Shown: positions 52,314-61,506 of the stretch, piece by piece
Position numbering within the stretch: position 1 is the stretch's first letter
Layout of the letters: the number at the start of each line of letters is the position of its first letter
Notes under the pieces: model-generated
The model's input: only the letters and a program-made list of their open reading frames with translations
Told to the model about the DNA's origin: nothing
Databases searched by the model: none
Translations under genes and position numbers: made by a program
From: Variovorax ginsengisoli
GTDB lineage: Bacteria > Pseudomonadota > Gammaproteobacteria > Burkholderiales > Burkholderiaceae_C
Direction: 5' to 3'
Length of the DNA stretch: 64,000 nt
Assembly: GCF_030811835.1 (NCBI RefSeq)
Contig: NZ_JAUSRO010000008.1
Span: 124,001-188,000, forward strand

Positions 52314-53672
52314 TCAGTCCTTGCCGCCGACCACCACCGTGACCATGCGATCGGGTTGCAACTTGGCTGCAAACGCGGCCTTGACCTCGGCTGCGGTCAC
52401 GGCGTTCATGCGGGCCGTCCAGGTGTCCAGGTAGTCGAGCGGCAGGTCGTTCCACGCGATGTTGGCCACATTGCCCAGCAGCTTGCGATTGCTGTCGAGC
52501 AGCAGCGGAAAGCCACCGATCAGGTTGTCCTTGGCGGCCTTGAGTTCGGCGGCGGTCGGTCCGTCGGCGACGAACTTGCGCAGCACCTCGCGCGACACCT
52601 TGACCGCTTCGTCAGCCTGATCGGGCCGGGTCTGGAACGCCACGCGGAAGGCGCCCGCCTGCAGGCCGGGCGAAAAGCCGCTGTAGACACTGTAGGCCAG
52701 GCCGCGCTTCTCGCGCACCTCTTCGGTCAGGCGCGAGACGAAACCGCCGCCGCCCAGGATGTAGTTGCCCAGGTTCAACGCGAAGTGCTGCGGGTCGCGG
52801 CGCACGTAGCCCGGCTGGCCGATCAGCACATGCGCCTGCGCCGAGGCGAACGGAATGCGCAGGTCCTGCGGCGCGGCCAGTGGCGCGACCTCTGCCACTG
52901 GCGGCAGTGGCGCGCACCCGCCCTCGCCTGCCGCGGGTGCGGGCAGGCGCGAGAGCAATTGCGTGGCAATGACGTCGGCCTGCGCGCGCGTGACCGCCCC
53001 CACGATGCTGATCTTGGCCCGGCAGGGCTGGATCAACTGGGCGTGGCGGGCGCGCATGGCTGCCACGTCGATCTGCGCGAGCGTCGCCTCGGTCGTCTCC
53101 ACGCCGTAGGGATGCGCGCCGTACACGGCCTGCGCAAAGGCCTTGGCCGCCACGGTGGCGGGCTGGGTGTTGGCCTCCCTGATCGACGCGCCGATCTGCG
53201 CGCGTTCGCGTTGCCAGACCTCGTCGGGGAAGGCGGGTTCGCCGATCTCGCGCGCCGCGAGCTGCACGGCCTTTCCGAGCAGCGCCGGGTCGGCGAGCGT
53301 GCGCAACGTGAAGCTGGTGCGCTCCTGGCCGGCACTCGCGTCGAAGCTCGCGCCCAGGTCGGCCCAGGCTTCGCCCAGTGCGTTCTCGTCGAGCGCCGGG
53401 TCGCCGCCGCTGGCGCGCACACCCTTCTCGAGCATGCTGGCGCTCACGCTGGCGAGGCCGGCCTGCGGGGCCGGGTCGCGACGGCTGCCCGCATCGAAGT
53501 CGATCTGCGCATCGACGATGGGCAGCGCCTGGGTGGCCGCAAGATAGACCTTGGCGCCATTGGCCAGCGTCCAATGTTCGATCGGGATGGCGGCCTGGGC
53601 GTTCAGTCCGCACAGCAGCGCCGCGCCCGCCAACAGACCGCCGACGGTGGATTTCGGGAGATTCAACAACAT
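52314..53672 (-). CDS. M16 family peptidase-like protein, catalytically inactive partner
   Basis: 452 aa with signal peptide (cleavage after AQA near residue 28). Insulinase/M16 fold in two halves, but the zinc motif HxxEH is absent: the corresponding helix reads ASVSASMLEKGVR. The C-terminal half keeps the RxxxY-type segment (REKRGLAYSVYSGF) used by the inactive subunit of heterodimeric M16 enzymes. It begins 30 bp after the active M16 gene, so the two probably make a periplasmic heterodimer. Confidence 0.88.
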   Translation of the reverse strand: MLLNLPKSTVGGLLAGAALLCGLNAQAAIPIEHWTLANGAKVYLAATQALPIVDAQIDFDAGSRRDPAPQAGLASVSASMLEKGVRASGGDPALDENALGEAWADLGASFDASAGQERTSFTLRTLADPALLGKAVQLAAREIGEPAFPDEVWQRERAQIGASIREANTQPATVAAKAFAQAVYGAHPYGVETTEATLAQIDVAAMRARHAQLIQPCRAKISIVGAVTRAQADVIATQLLSRLPAPAAGEGGCAPLPPVAEVAPLAAPQDLRIPFASAQAHVLIGQPGYVRRDPQHFALNLGNYILGGGGFVSRLTEEVREKRGLAYSVYSGFSPGLQAGAFRVAFQTRPDQADEAVKVSREVLRKFVADGPTAAELKAAKDNLIGGFPLLLDSNRKLLGNVANIAWNDLPLDYLDTWTARMNAVTAAEVKAAFAAKLQPDRMVTVVVGGKD

Positions 53673-53702
53673 AGGGAGAGCTCTTTCAGAACACGGCGCG
53701 GG

Positions 53703-55217
53703 TCAGCGCAGGTCGCCCGCGGGGGCAGCGAAACCGCGCGCGCGGCGGTTCTTCTCGGGCGGCAGGGGCCGCAGCGTGGCGACGGTGAGCTGGTCGTCGC
53801 CGAAGTACTTGCCGGCCACGGCCTGGACCTGCGCAGGCGTCACGGCCTGCAGGCGTTCGATCAAGCGTGCGTCGGCATCCAGCGGCAGGCCCTGTACCCA
53901 GTTGCTGCCGAGTTCGCGCGCCTGGGCCATGACCGAGTCGCGCTTGTAGGTTTCGCTGGCCACCCATTGCGTCTTCACGCGCGCCAGCTCCGCCGCCTCC
54001 ACGCCATCGCGGGCCACGCGCGCGATCTCGGCGCGCAGCGCAGCTTCGACGGCCTCGGGCGTCTTGCCTGTGGCGGGCACGCCTTCGAGCATGAAGAGCT
54101 GCGGGCCACGGCCGATGAATCCGGCGTAAGAGCCGGCGGAGTCGGCCACGCGGTCGGGGCCTTGAGTGAGATGGCGCTCCAGTCGCGCGCCGGTGTAACC
54201 GTCGAGCAGCGCCGACAGCACGACCAGCGCCAGCGCGTCATCGCTCTGCGGGCTCGCGGCCGGCATGGTGCCCGCAGCACCACCGGCGGCGGCAGGCCGA
54301 AGCACGTCGGGGTTGAACTGCGGCACGCGGAAGGCGAGCGACACGTACGACTGCTCGGCGGGCGCCTTGAATTCGATGCGGCGGATGCCGCGCTGTTCGG
54401 GTTCGATGCGCGGCTTGCGCACCGGCAGGGCACGGGCCGGGATACGGCCGTAATACGTCTCGGCCATCGCCCGCACCTTGGCGACGTCCACGTCGCCAGC
54501 CACCACGATGGCGGCATTGGCCGGGACGTACCAGCGCCGATGGAAGTCGCGCACGTCGTCCGGCGTCATGGCGTCGAGGTCGCTCATCCAGCCGACCACC
54601 GGGCGGTGGTAGGGCGAGGCATTGAAGACGGCCGCGTTCTGTTGCTCGCCGAGCAGCGCGCGCGGCTGGTCTTCGGTGCGCATGCGGCGCTCTTCCTTGA
54701 CCACTTCGATCTCGCGCTGGAACTCCAGGTCGGGCCACTGGTTGTTGGCGAAGCGGTCGGACTCCAGCTTCATCGCGTCTTCCAGCCGCGTAGCCGGAAT
54801 CTGCTGGTAGTAGCCGGTGTAGTCGCGCGTCGTGAAGGCGTTTTCCTGGCCGCCGAGGGCGGCAATGCGGCGCGAGAACTCGCCTGGCTTCACCGTCTTG
54901 CTGCCCTTGAACATCATGTGTTCAAGGGCATGGGCCACGCCGGAGGTGCCGTCGACCTCGTCGAGCGAACCCACACGCACCCAGACCATCTGGACCGCCG
55001 TGGGCGCGCGCCGATCGGGCTGCACAATCAGCGTCATGCCATTGGACAGGGTGAACTGCTGGGCCGCGACGGCAGCGGAGGCACTGGCGTCGGATGCGAC
55101 CGGCACGGCACCGGGTAACACGGGGGTCTGGGCAAAAGCGGGCCATGTCCAGGGCGCGGCAAACGCCAAAGCCAGGACCGCACCGAACGCTGTGTGGCGT
55201 GGCTTGGGGTGTTTCAT
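53703..55217 (-). CDS. M16 family zinc metallopeptidase
   Basis: 504 aa, signal peptide ending near FAQ. Zinc motif HALEHMMFKG (HxxEH) with the downstream glutamate in EVVKEERRMRTEDQP, hence catalytically competent. Two M16 halves are recognisable. Expected to degrade peptides in the periplasm together with the inactive partner encoded next. Divergent from ftsY with 29 bp between the starts. The ftsY|M16-M16-rsmD-coaD order is conserved in related bacteria. Confidence 0.92.
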   Translation of the reverse strand: MKHPKPRHTAFGAVLALAFAAPWTWPAFAQTPVLPGAVPVASDASASAAVAAQQFTLSNGMTLIVQPDRRAPTAVQMVWVRVGSLDEVDGTSGVAHALEHMMFKGSKTVKPGEFSRRIAALGGQENAFTTRDYTGYYQQIPATRLEDAMKLESDRFANNQWPDLEFQREIEVVKEERRMRTEDQPRALLGEQQNAAVFNASPYHRPVVGWMSDLDAMTPDDVRDFHRRWYVPANAAIVVAGDVDVAKVRAMAETYYGRIPARALPVRKPRIEPEQRGIRRIEFKAPAEQSYVSLAFRVPQFNPDVLRPAAAGGAAGTMPAASPQSDDALALVVLSALLDGYTGARLERHLTQGPDRVADSAGSYAGFIGRGPQLFMLEGVPATGKTPEAVEAALRAEIARVARDGVEAAELARVKTQWVASETYKRDSVMAQARELGSNWVQGLPLDADARLIERLQAVTPAQVQAVAGKYFGDDQLTVATLRPLPPEKNRRARGFAAPAGDLR

Positions 55218-55246
55218 AGAATGGGTCCGATTGTAAAAACCATCAG

Positions 55247-56494
55247 ATGTTCAGTTTCTTCAAGAAAAAACCACCGGCCGACAGCCCTGCGCCCGCCCAG
55301 GCCCCTCCACCGGCCGATGCGGCCCCTGCGTCGGCGGAGCCGCCCGCGCCGGCCAAATCGGTGTTCTCTCCATCGACCTGGTTCGGCGGCAAGCCCGCAG
55401 CGGCGCCCGAACCGGTGGTGCCGGTGCCGCCGCCAGCCCCCGCCGCCGCGCCTGCGGCTTCGCCGGCCCCCACGCCTGCACCCGTTCCTTCACCCCCTGC
55501 GCCGCAGCCCGCCGTGCCCGTGCCCCTGCCTGTGGTCGCACCGCCGCCGGCCCTGCGACCGATCACCGCCGCGCCGGCCCCGGCGCCCGTGCCCGAGCGC
55601 ACCGGCTGGCTCGACAAACTCAAGACCGGCCTGCGAAAGACGGGCACCGGCATCCAGGCCGTCTTCGTCAATGCCCAGATCGACGAGGCGCTGTACGAGG
55701 AACTGGAAACCGCGCTGCTGATGGCCGACACCGGCGTCAAGGCGACCGACTACCTGCTCGAAGACCTGCGCCGCCGCGTCAAGAGCCAGATGCCGCGCAA
55801 TGCCCAGGAAGTGCGCGTGCTGCTGGCCGACGCTGTCACCGACCTGCTCAAGCCGCTGGAAAAGCAGCTGGTCATCGGCGAGTTCACACCCACCGTGGTC
55901 ATGGTCGCCGGCGTCAACGGCGCCGGCAAGACCACCTCCATCGGCAAGCTGACCAAGCACCTGGCCAACGAAGGCGCCTCGGTGCTGCTGGCCGCGGCCG
56001 ACACCTTCCGTGCCGCCGCCCGCGAACAATTGCTGGTCTGGGCCGACCGCAACACGGTGGAAATCGTGAGCAACGAGGGCGGGGACCCGTCGGCTGTGAG
56101 CTTCGATGCCGTGAATGCAGGCAGGGCGCGTGGCAAGGACGTGGTGCTGGTCGACACGGCCGGCCGCCTGCCCACGCAACTCCACCTGATGGACGAGCTC
56201 AAGAAGATCAAGCGCGTGGTCACCAAGGCCGACGCCACCGCGCCGCACGAGGTGCTGCTGGTGATCGACGGCAACACCGGCCAGAACGCACTGGCGCAGG
56301 TGCGCGCCTTCGATGAAATCCTGGGGCTGACCGGCCTCATCGTGACCAAGCTCGACGGCACCGCCAAGGGCGGCGTGCTCTGCGCCATTGCGCGGGAACG
56401 GCCGGTGCCGGTCTATTTCATCGGTGTCGGCGAGAAGCTGGAAGACCTGGAAACCTTCAACGCGCGGGAGTTCGCAAACGCGTTGCTGGGCTGA
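55247..56494 (+). CDS. ftsY: signal recognition particle receptor FtsY
   Basis: GTPase that docks SRP-ribosome complexes at the inner membrane. 415 aa. MFSFFKKKPP opens a Pro/Ala-rich acidic A region of ~115 residues with low complexity, followed by the N domain and the G domain: P-loop GVNGAGKTTS near residue 224, DTFRAAAREQL, VDTAGR, and TKLDGTAKGG. Length and motifs are normal. Confidence 0.97.
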   Translation: MFSFFKKKPPADSPAPAQAPPPADAAPASAEPPAPAKSVFSPSTWFGGKPAAAPEPVVPVPPPAPAAAPAASPAPTPAPVPSPPAPQPAVPVPLPVVAPPPALRPITAAPAPAPVPERTGWLDKLKTGLRKTGTGIQAVFVNAQIDEALYEELETALLMADTGVKATDYLLEDLRRRVKSQMPRNAQEVRVLLADAVTDLLKPLEKQLVIGEFTPTVVMVAGVNGAGKTTSIGKLTKHLANEGASVLLAAADTFRAAAREQLLVWADRNTVEIVSNEGGDPSAVSFDAVNAGRARGKDVVLVDTAGRLPTQLHLMDELKKIKRVVTKADATAPHEVLLVIDGNTGQNALAQVRAFDEILGLTGLIVTKLDGTAKGGVLCAIARERPVPVYFIGVGEKLEDLETFNAREFANALLG

Positions 56495-56570
56495 ACGGGG
56501 GTCCAAGACAGGGCCCGGCCCCCATGCCCGCCGTCTATCACCCCGATAGGAATTTTGGGGAACCCTGCAC

Positions 56571-56597
56571 TTGGCACTCCCTCTAACCGAGTGCTAA
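56571..56597 (+). promoter_or_regulatory. CIRCE operator (HrcA site) upstream of rpoH
   Basis: TTGGCACTC (56571-56579) and GAGTGCTAA (56589-56597) are separated by exactly 9 bases, matching the CIRCE consensus TTAGCACTC-N9-GAGTGCTAA with one mismatch. It ends 27 bp before the rpoH start. TAATAT (56595-56600) overlaps its right arm and could be the -10, so bound HrcA would block this promoter and heat shock would release it. Confidence 0.85.
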
Positions 56598-56624
56598 TAT
56601 GATGCCAACCAAGGAGTTTCCCCA

Positions 56625-57566
56625 ATGACAACACTGTCTGGAGCCTCTGCCACCCAACTCGCGGTCGCCAATCCATGGTCGATGGTGCCGCCGCTGGGCA
56701 ACCTGGACGCCTACATTTCGGCAGCCAACCGCCTGCCGATGCTGACGCTCGAAGAAGAGCAGGGTTTTGCGCGCAAGCTGCGCGACCACAACGATCTCGA
56801 ATCCGCCGGTGCGCTCGTGCTGTCGCACCTGCGGCTGGTCGTCTCCATTTCCCGCCAGTACCTGGGCTACGGGCTGCCGCATGGCGACCTGATCCAGGAA
56901 GGCAACGTCGGCCTGATGAAGGCCGTCAAGCGCTTCGACCCCGATCAGGGCGTGCGGCTGGTGAGCTACGCCATGCACTGGATCAAGGCCGAGATCCACG
57001 AGTACATCCTGAAGAACTGGCGCATGGTCAAGGTCGCGACGACCAAGGCCCAGCGCAAGCTGTTCTTCAACCTGCGCTCAATGAAACAGGGTTTCAAGGC
57101 CGACGATGCCGCGGCCGATGGCGACACCCACCGCACCACGCTGACGGAAGGCCAGGTCACGCAGATGGCCGAAAAGCTCAACGTCAAGCGCGAGGAAGTG
57201 CTGGAGATGGAAATGCGCCTGTCGGGCGGCGACGTGCTGCTCGACCCCTCGCCCGCGGACGAAGGTGGCGAGGCGTTCGGCCCGATCGCTTACCTGGCCG
57301 ACGCCACGCAGGAGCCGACCGCGCAACTCGAATCGCGCCAGCGCGACCGCCTGTCGAGCGACGGCATTTCGACGGCGCTGGCAGCGCTGGACGAGCGCAG
57401 CCGCCGCATCGTGGAAGAGCGCTGGCTCAAGGTCAACGACGACGGCTCGGGCGGGATGACGCTGCACGAACTGGCGGCTGACTACGGCGTCTCGGCCGAG
57501 CGCATTCGCCAGATCGAAGTGGCCGCCATGAAGAAGATGAAGAAGGCACTGGCGGAATTCGCCTGA
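56625..57566 (+). CDS. rpoH: RNA polymerase sigma-32 factor
   Basis: Directs heat-shock transcription. 313 aa. Region 2 has GDLIQEGNVGLMKAVKRFDP and SYAMHWIKAEIHEYI, with the RpoH box QRKLFFNLR at about residue 144; region 4 has the helix-turn-helix TLHELAADYGVSAERIRQIE. Start at the ATG preceded by AAGGAG. Under apparent HrcA/CIRCE control (see the operator upstream). The stretch DDAAADGDTHRTT is the usual variable region. Confidence 0.97.
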   Translation: MTTLSGASATQLAVANPWSMVPPLGNLDAYISAANRLPMLTLEEEQGFARKLRDHNDLESAGALVLSHLRLVVSISRQYLGYGLPHGDLIQEGNVGLMKAVKRFDPDQGVRLVSYAMHWIKAEIHEYILKNWRMVKVATTKAQRKLFFNLRSMKQGFKADDAAADGDTHRTTLTEGQVTQMAEKLNVKREEVLEMEMRLSGGDVLLDPSPADEGGEAFGPIAYLADATQEPTAQLESRQRDRLSSDGISTALAALDERSRRIVEERWLKVNDDGSGGMTLHELAADYGVSAERIRQIEVAAMKKMKKALAEFA

Positions 57567-57604
57567 TCCTCCGCGGCACGGCACGGCGCATCGCGCCTGC
57601 CGCA

Positions 57605-57621
57605 TGTCCAGTTTCTGGACA
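57605..57621. promoter_or_regulatory. perfect inverted repeat TGTCCAG-TTT-CTGGACA
   Basis: TGTCCAGTTTCTGGACA, 7-base arms around three T, centred about 68 bp upstream of the expected start site of the -24/-12 promoter at 57655. Position and symmetry suit the enhancer site of a GAF/Fis-type regulator, such as the one encoded at 61507. It could also act as the rpoH 3' hairpin, but no T tract follows. Confidence 0.55.
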
Positions 57622-57654
57622 CATGAGCGGGCACTGGCCTCACCAGACAAGGCC

Positions 57655-57670
57655 TGGCGGGCCGCCTGCA
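57655..57670 (+). promoter_or_regulatory. sigma-54-type -24/-12 promoter
   Basis: TGGCGGGCCGCCTGCA keeps GG (57656-57657) and GC (57668-57669) ten bases apart, as sigma-54 promoters require, and resembles TGGCACG-N4-TTGCA. Initiation would be near 57681, 33 bp before the esterase ATG. In GC-rich DNA such a match can arise by chance, but the upstream inverted repeat supports it. Confidence 0.5.
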
Positions 57671-57713
57671 AACCCGGATGGGCCTGGCAGCGCGCCCTGC
57701 CTACGATGCCGCC

Positions 57714-58745
57714 ATGATCGGCAAGCGGCATCCACCTCCCCAAAGCTCGGCAGATCTGCCGAAAGTCGACCCCTTCGACATCACCCGCCTGGCACCCGAC
57801 GTCCAGGCCGTCCTGGCAGCCATGGCCGCCAGCGGCGCCCCGCCGATGGAATCGCTGCCGATCCCCCAGGCGCGCGAGGCCTACCAACAGATGAGCGCCC
57901 TGCTCGGCGGCGCACCCCTGCCCGTGCGCCAGGTGCGCGATCTCAAGGCCGAGGGCGCTGCCGGCCCGATCCCGCTGCGGCTCTACCTTCCGCTGGCCGA
58001 GGGCAACGACCCGGCCCCGACCGATGCGCCGCTGCCAGTCACCGTCTACCTGCACGGTGGCGGCTGGGTGCTTGGCGACCTCGACAGCCACGACAAGGTC
58101 TGCCGCCGACTGGCCCAGGCGGCGGGCTGTGCGGTCGTCGGCGTGCATTACCGGCTGGCGCCGGAACACCCGGCACCCGCCGGCCCTGACGATGTCGTGG
58201 CCGCATTGCGCTGGCTGGCCCTTCACGCCGCCGAGCTGGGCCTGGACGCCGCGCGCATGGCGCTGGCAGGCGACAGCGCCGGCGGCAGCCTGTCGGCGGT
58301 GGCAACGCAGCAGCTGCGTGACAGCGAGGTGGCCCTGCGCGCGCAGGTGCTGTTCTACCCGTCGACCGACCTGAGCCCGGCCAGCGACAAGTTTCCCTCG
58401 CGACGCGAGAACGGCGCCGTGCCACCCCTGACCCTGGCGCTGATGGCCGGACTGGCGGGGCCTTTCGTCGCCGGCTTCGATCGAACGGATCCGCGCGTCT
58501 CGCCGCTGCGCGCCACCGACCTGCGCGGCCTGCCGCCGGCCCTGATCGTGACCGCCGCCTGCGACGTGCTGCGCGACGACGGCCGGCTCTACCGGAATGC
58601 GCTGGAGGCGGCAGGCGTGCCGGTCGACCATGTCGAAGTGCCCGGCATGGTCCACGGCTTCATCGAGATGGCCGGCGCGCTGCCGGCCGTCGTGGAGCCG
58701 CTGATGACGCGCACCGGCACCTTCCTGCGAAAGCACTTCGCCTGA
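57714..58745 (+). CDS. alpha/beta hydrolase, hormone-sensitive lipase family
   Basis: Carboxylesterase. 343 aa from the ATG at 57714 (MIGKRHPPPQSS); an upstream ATG in frame adds 12 residues. HSL hallmarks: oxyanion motif HGGGW, nucleophile elbow GDSAGGS, catalytic aspartate in ACDVLRDDG and histidine in MVHGFIEM. No signal peptide. First gene of the catabolic cluster; likely releases an alcohol from an ester for the dehydrogenases encoded next, though the alcohol is not known. Confidence 0.9.
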   Translation: MIGKRHPPPQSSADLPKVDPFDITRLAPDVQAVLAAMAASGAPPMESLPIPQAREAYQQMSALLGGAPLPVRQVRDLKAEGAAGPIPLRLYLPLAEGNDPAPTDAPLPVTVYLHGGGWVLGDLDSHDKVCRRLAQAAGCAVVGVHYRLAPEHPAPAGPDDVVAALRWLALHAAELGLDAARMALAGDSAGGSLSAVATQQLRDSEVALRAQVLFYPSTDLSPASDKFPSRRENGAVPPLTLALMAGLAGPFVAGFDRTDPRVSPLRATDLRGLPPALIVTAACDVLRDDGRLYRNALEAAGVPVDHVEVPGMVHGFIEMAGALPAVVEPLMTRTGTFLRKHFA

Positions 58746-58749
58746 CCTG

Positions 58750-58779
58750 GCCAGCCGCGCCCGGTTGCGGCCGGCTGGC
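58750..58779. other. intercistronic hairpin between esterase and aldehyde dehydrogenase genes
   Basis: GCCAGCCG (58750-58757) and CGGCTGGC (58772-58779) pair perfectly over 8 bp, with extra pairing in the loop. It occupies half of the 62-bp gap inside the likely operon. No T tract, so it is more likely an mRNA-processing or stability hairpin than a terminator. Confidence 0.4.
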
Positions 58780-58807
58780 GATCCAACCCAAAGAACGAAA
58801 GACAAGC

Positions 58808-60271
58808 ATGCAAGACTCCTCTCTTCTCCAAGGCGACTTCTGGCACGGTGCGCTGTTCACCGGCCGCTGGGAGCGTGCCGCGGCGGGCGCCGACGTGGTC
58901 GAGCCGGCCACCGGCCAGACGCTGGGCCGCGTGGGCCTGGCCGACCCCGCGCAGATCGCATTGGCTACCGCCAGCGCCGCCCAAGCCCAGCGTGCCTGGG
59001 CCAATGCGCCCTGGGAGCAGCGCGCCCAGGTCCTGCGCCGCGCCGCACAACTGGCCGAACAGCACCTCGACGAGATTGCCGGTTGGATCGTGCGCGAGAG
59101 CGGCTCGACCCGCTTGAAGGCCGGCTTCGAGGCCTCCATCAATGCCAAGGCGCTGCACGAGGCGGCAGGGTTGCCCTCGCGCAGCCAGGGTGAGGTGCTG
59201 CCGTCCACACCGGGACGGCTGAGCCTGGCGCGGCGGCGACCGCTGGGCGTGGTCGGCGTGATCGCACCGTTCAATTTCCCGCTCTACCTCGCCATGCGCG
59301 CCGTGGCGCCGGCGCTGGCGCTGGGCAACGCGGTGGTGCTCAAGCCGGACCCGCGCACCGCCGTGAGCGGCGGCGTCGTGATCGCACGCCTGTTCGAGCT
59401 GGCTGGCCTGCCCGAGGGCTTGCTGCAGATGCTGCCGGGCGATGGCGCCGCGGGTGCCGCGCTGACCGCCGATCCGCATGTGGCCATGATCCAGTTCACC
59501 GGCTCCACCGCGGCCGGGCGCAAGGTCGGCGAGGCCGCCGGGCGCCATCTCAAGAAGGTGTCGCTGGAGCTGGGCGGCAAGAACTCGCTGATCGTGCTGG
59601 ACGACGCCGACCTGGACCTGGCGATTGCCAACACCGCCTGGGGCGTGTTCCTGCACCAGGGCCAGATCTGCATGTCCACCGGCCGGGTGCTGGTCCAGCG
59701 CGGCATCCATGATGCCTTCCTGCAGAAGCTGGTCGCCAAGGCGAAGAGCCTCAAGGTCGGCGACCCTGCGAAGGACGATGTCGCCATCGGCCCGCTGATC
59801 AACGCGGCCCAGCGCGACCATGCCGCACGCGTGCTGCAGCAGGCCCAGGCGGCCGGCGCCCGCATCGAGACCGGCGGCGGCCATCGGGACCTGTTCTTCG
59901 AGCCCACCGTGCTCAGCGGCGTCGGCCCGGACAACCCGGCCTTCCGCGAGGAAATATTCGGCCCCGTCGCGGCGGTGGTGCCCTTCGACACGGACGAAGA
60001 CGCGATCGCCCTGGCCAACGACACCGAGTACGGGCTGTCGATGGCCGTTCTCTCGCGCGATGTCGGCCGCGCGATGCGCCTGGGCGAGCGCCTGCGCACC
60101 GGTCTGCTGCACATCAACGACCAGACCGTCAATGACGACGTCGTCAACCCCTTCGGCGGCGTCGGCGCCTCTGGCAACGGCACCAGCATCGGCGGCCCGG
60201 CCAACTGGGAGGAATTCACCCAGTGGCAGTGGCTGACCATCCAGGGCGAAGCGCCCGCCTACCCCCTTTGA
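58808..60271 (+). CDS. aryl/benzaldehyde dehydrogenase (XylC-like)
   Basis: NAD(P)-dependent oxidation of an aromatic or similar aldehyde to the acid. 487 aa. Catalytic C288 in GQICMSTG and general base E254 in LELGGKN; cofactor motif FTGSTAAGRKVGE. LLQGDFWHGALFTGRWERA and PFGGVGASGNG give it the look of the benzaldehyde/vanillin dehydrogenase branch. It lies between esterase and alcohol dehydrogenase genes, 22 bp upstream of the latter. Exact substrate uncertain. Confidence 0.9.
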   Translation: MQDSSLLQGDFWHGALFTGRWERAAAGADVVEPATGQTLGRVGLADPAQIALATASAAQAQRAWANAPWEQRAQVLRRAAQLAEQHLDEIAGWIVRESGSTRLKAGFEASINAKALHEAAGLPSRSQGEVLPSTPGRLSLARRRPLGVVGVIAPFNFPLYLAMRAVAPALALGNAVVLKPDPRTAVSGGVVIARLFELAGLPEGLLQMLPGDGAAGAALTADPHVAMIQFTGSTAAGRKVGEAAGRHLKKVSLELGGKNSLIVLDDADLDLAIANTAWGVFLHQGQICMSTGRVLVQRGIHDAFLQKLVAKAKSLKVGDPAKDDVAIGPLINAAQRDHAARVLQQAQAAGARIETGGGHRDLFFEPTVLSGVGPDNPAFREEIFGPVAAVVPFDTDEDAIALANDTEYGLSMAVLSRDVGRAMRLGERLRTGLLHINDQTVNDDVVNPFGGVGASGNGTSIGGPANWEEFTQWQWLTIQGEAPAYPL

Positions 60272-60293
60272 CTCAAAAGAACAGGAGAACACC

Positions 60294-61421
60294 ATGAATG
60301 CAACCCCCAACCTGCGCGACGTCACCGTGGCGGTGGCCCACGCCCCCGAGCAGCCCTTCACCATCGAGCAGGCGCGCCTGCGCGGCCCCGAGGGCGACGA
60401 GGTGCTGGTGCGCGTCGTCGCCACAGGCCTGTGCCACACCGACCTGATCGTGCGCGACCAGTACTACCCGGTGCCGTTGCCGGCGGTGCTCGGCCATGAA
60501 GGTGCTGGCGTGGTCGAGGCGCTCGGGCCGAACGTGAAGGATCTCAAGGTCGGCGACCACGTGGTGCTCACCTATGGCGCCTGCGGCCACTGCAACCCGT
60601 GCACCGGCGGGCACGGCGCCTACTGCGCCGAGTTCTTCCCGCGCAACTTCGGCGGCGGCGATGCCCATGGCCACACCGCGCTGCAGACCCTCGACGGCCA
60701 ACCGCTGCACGACCACTTCTTCGCGCAGTCGTCGTTTGCCACCTATGCGCTGGCACGCGAGAACAACGCCATCAAGGTGCCGGCGGACGCCCCGCTGGAA
60801 CTGCTCGGCCCCCTGGGCTGTGGCATCCAGACCGGCGCCGGCGCGGTGATCAACTCGCTGAAGGTGCGCCCAGGCAGCAGCTTCGCGGCCTACGGCGCTG
60901 GTGCGGTGGGCCTGAGCGCAGTGATGGCCGCACGCGTGGCCGGCGCCACCACCATCATCGCCATCGACGTGGTGCCCTCGCGGCTGGAACTGGCCCTGGA
61001 ACTGGGCGCCACTCACACCATCAACAGCCGCGAGCAGGATGTGACCGAGGCGGTGCGCGCCATCACCGGCGGCGGCGCCGACTTCGCGCTGGAATCGACC
61101 GGTCGCCCGGACGTGCTGGCCGCTGGCATCGAGGCGCTCGGTGCGCTCGGCGCCATGGGTGTGGTCGGTGCCCCCAAGCTGGGCACCAAGGCCGAGTTCG
61201 ACGTCAACAACCTGCTGCTGGGCGGGCGCACCATCCGCGGCATCGTCGAAGGCGACAGCGTGCCGCAGATCTTCATCCCGCAGTTGGTGCAGCTCTACCA
61301 GCAGGGGCGTTTCCCGTTCGACAAGCTGGTCAAGTTCTATCCGCTCGACCAGATCAACCAGGCCGCCGAGGACAGCACGAAGGGCATCACGCTCAAGCCC
61401 ATTCTGCGCATCGCGGCCTGA
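60294..61421 (+). CDS. zinc-dependent aryl-alcohol dehydrogenase (XylB-like)
   Basis: Oxidises a primary (probably benzylic or allylic) alcohol to the aldehyde with NAD+. 375 aa. Catalytic zinc ligands C47 (GLCHTD) and H68/E69 (GHEG), with the third cysteine in LGCGIQTGAG; structural zinc at C97, C100, C103 and C111. Cofactor motif YGAGAVGLSA. The family pattern DVTVAVAHAPEQPFTIE is that of benzyl/geraniol alcohol dehydrogenases. Co-transcribed with the aldehyde dehydrogenase. Confidence 0.92.
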   Translation: MNATPNLRDVTVAVAHAPEQPFTIEQARLRGPEGDEVLVRVVATGLCHTDLIVRDQYYPVPLPAVLGHEGAGVVEALGPNVKDLKVGDHVVLTYGACGHCNPCTGGHGAYCAEFFPRNFGGGDAHGHTALQTLDGQPLHDHFFAQSSFATYALARENNAIKVPADAPLELLGPLGCGIQTGAGAVINSLKVRPGSSFAAYGAGAVGLSAVMAARVAGATTIIAIDVVPSRLELALELGATHTINSREQDVTEAVRAITGGGADFALESTGRPDVLAAGIEALGALGAMGVVGAPKLGTKAEFDVNNLLLGGRTIRGIVEGDSVPQIFIPQLVQLYQQGRFPFDKLVKFYPLDQINQAAEDSTKGITLKPILRIAA

Positions 61422-61506
61422 GCACCGAGAGGTATCCGCTCGACACCGCGGGCCCGCCGGACAGGGCATGATGGCACTCTGCTGTCGTTGAGCGATAGGA
61501 GTTGCC

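Noticed and set aside
51273-55118. A 1281-codon open frame on the plus strand antisense to coaD, rsmD and both M16 genes
   Set aside because: It is rich in Arg, His, Gly and Ala with no domain, and crosses five well-supported genes on the other strand. It is an open mirror frame produced by high GC.
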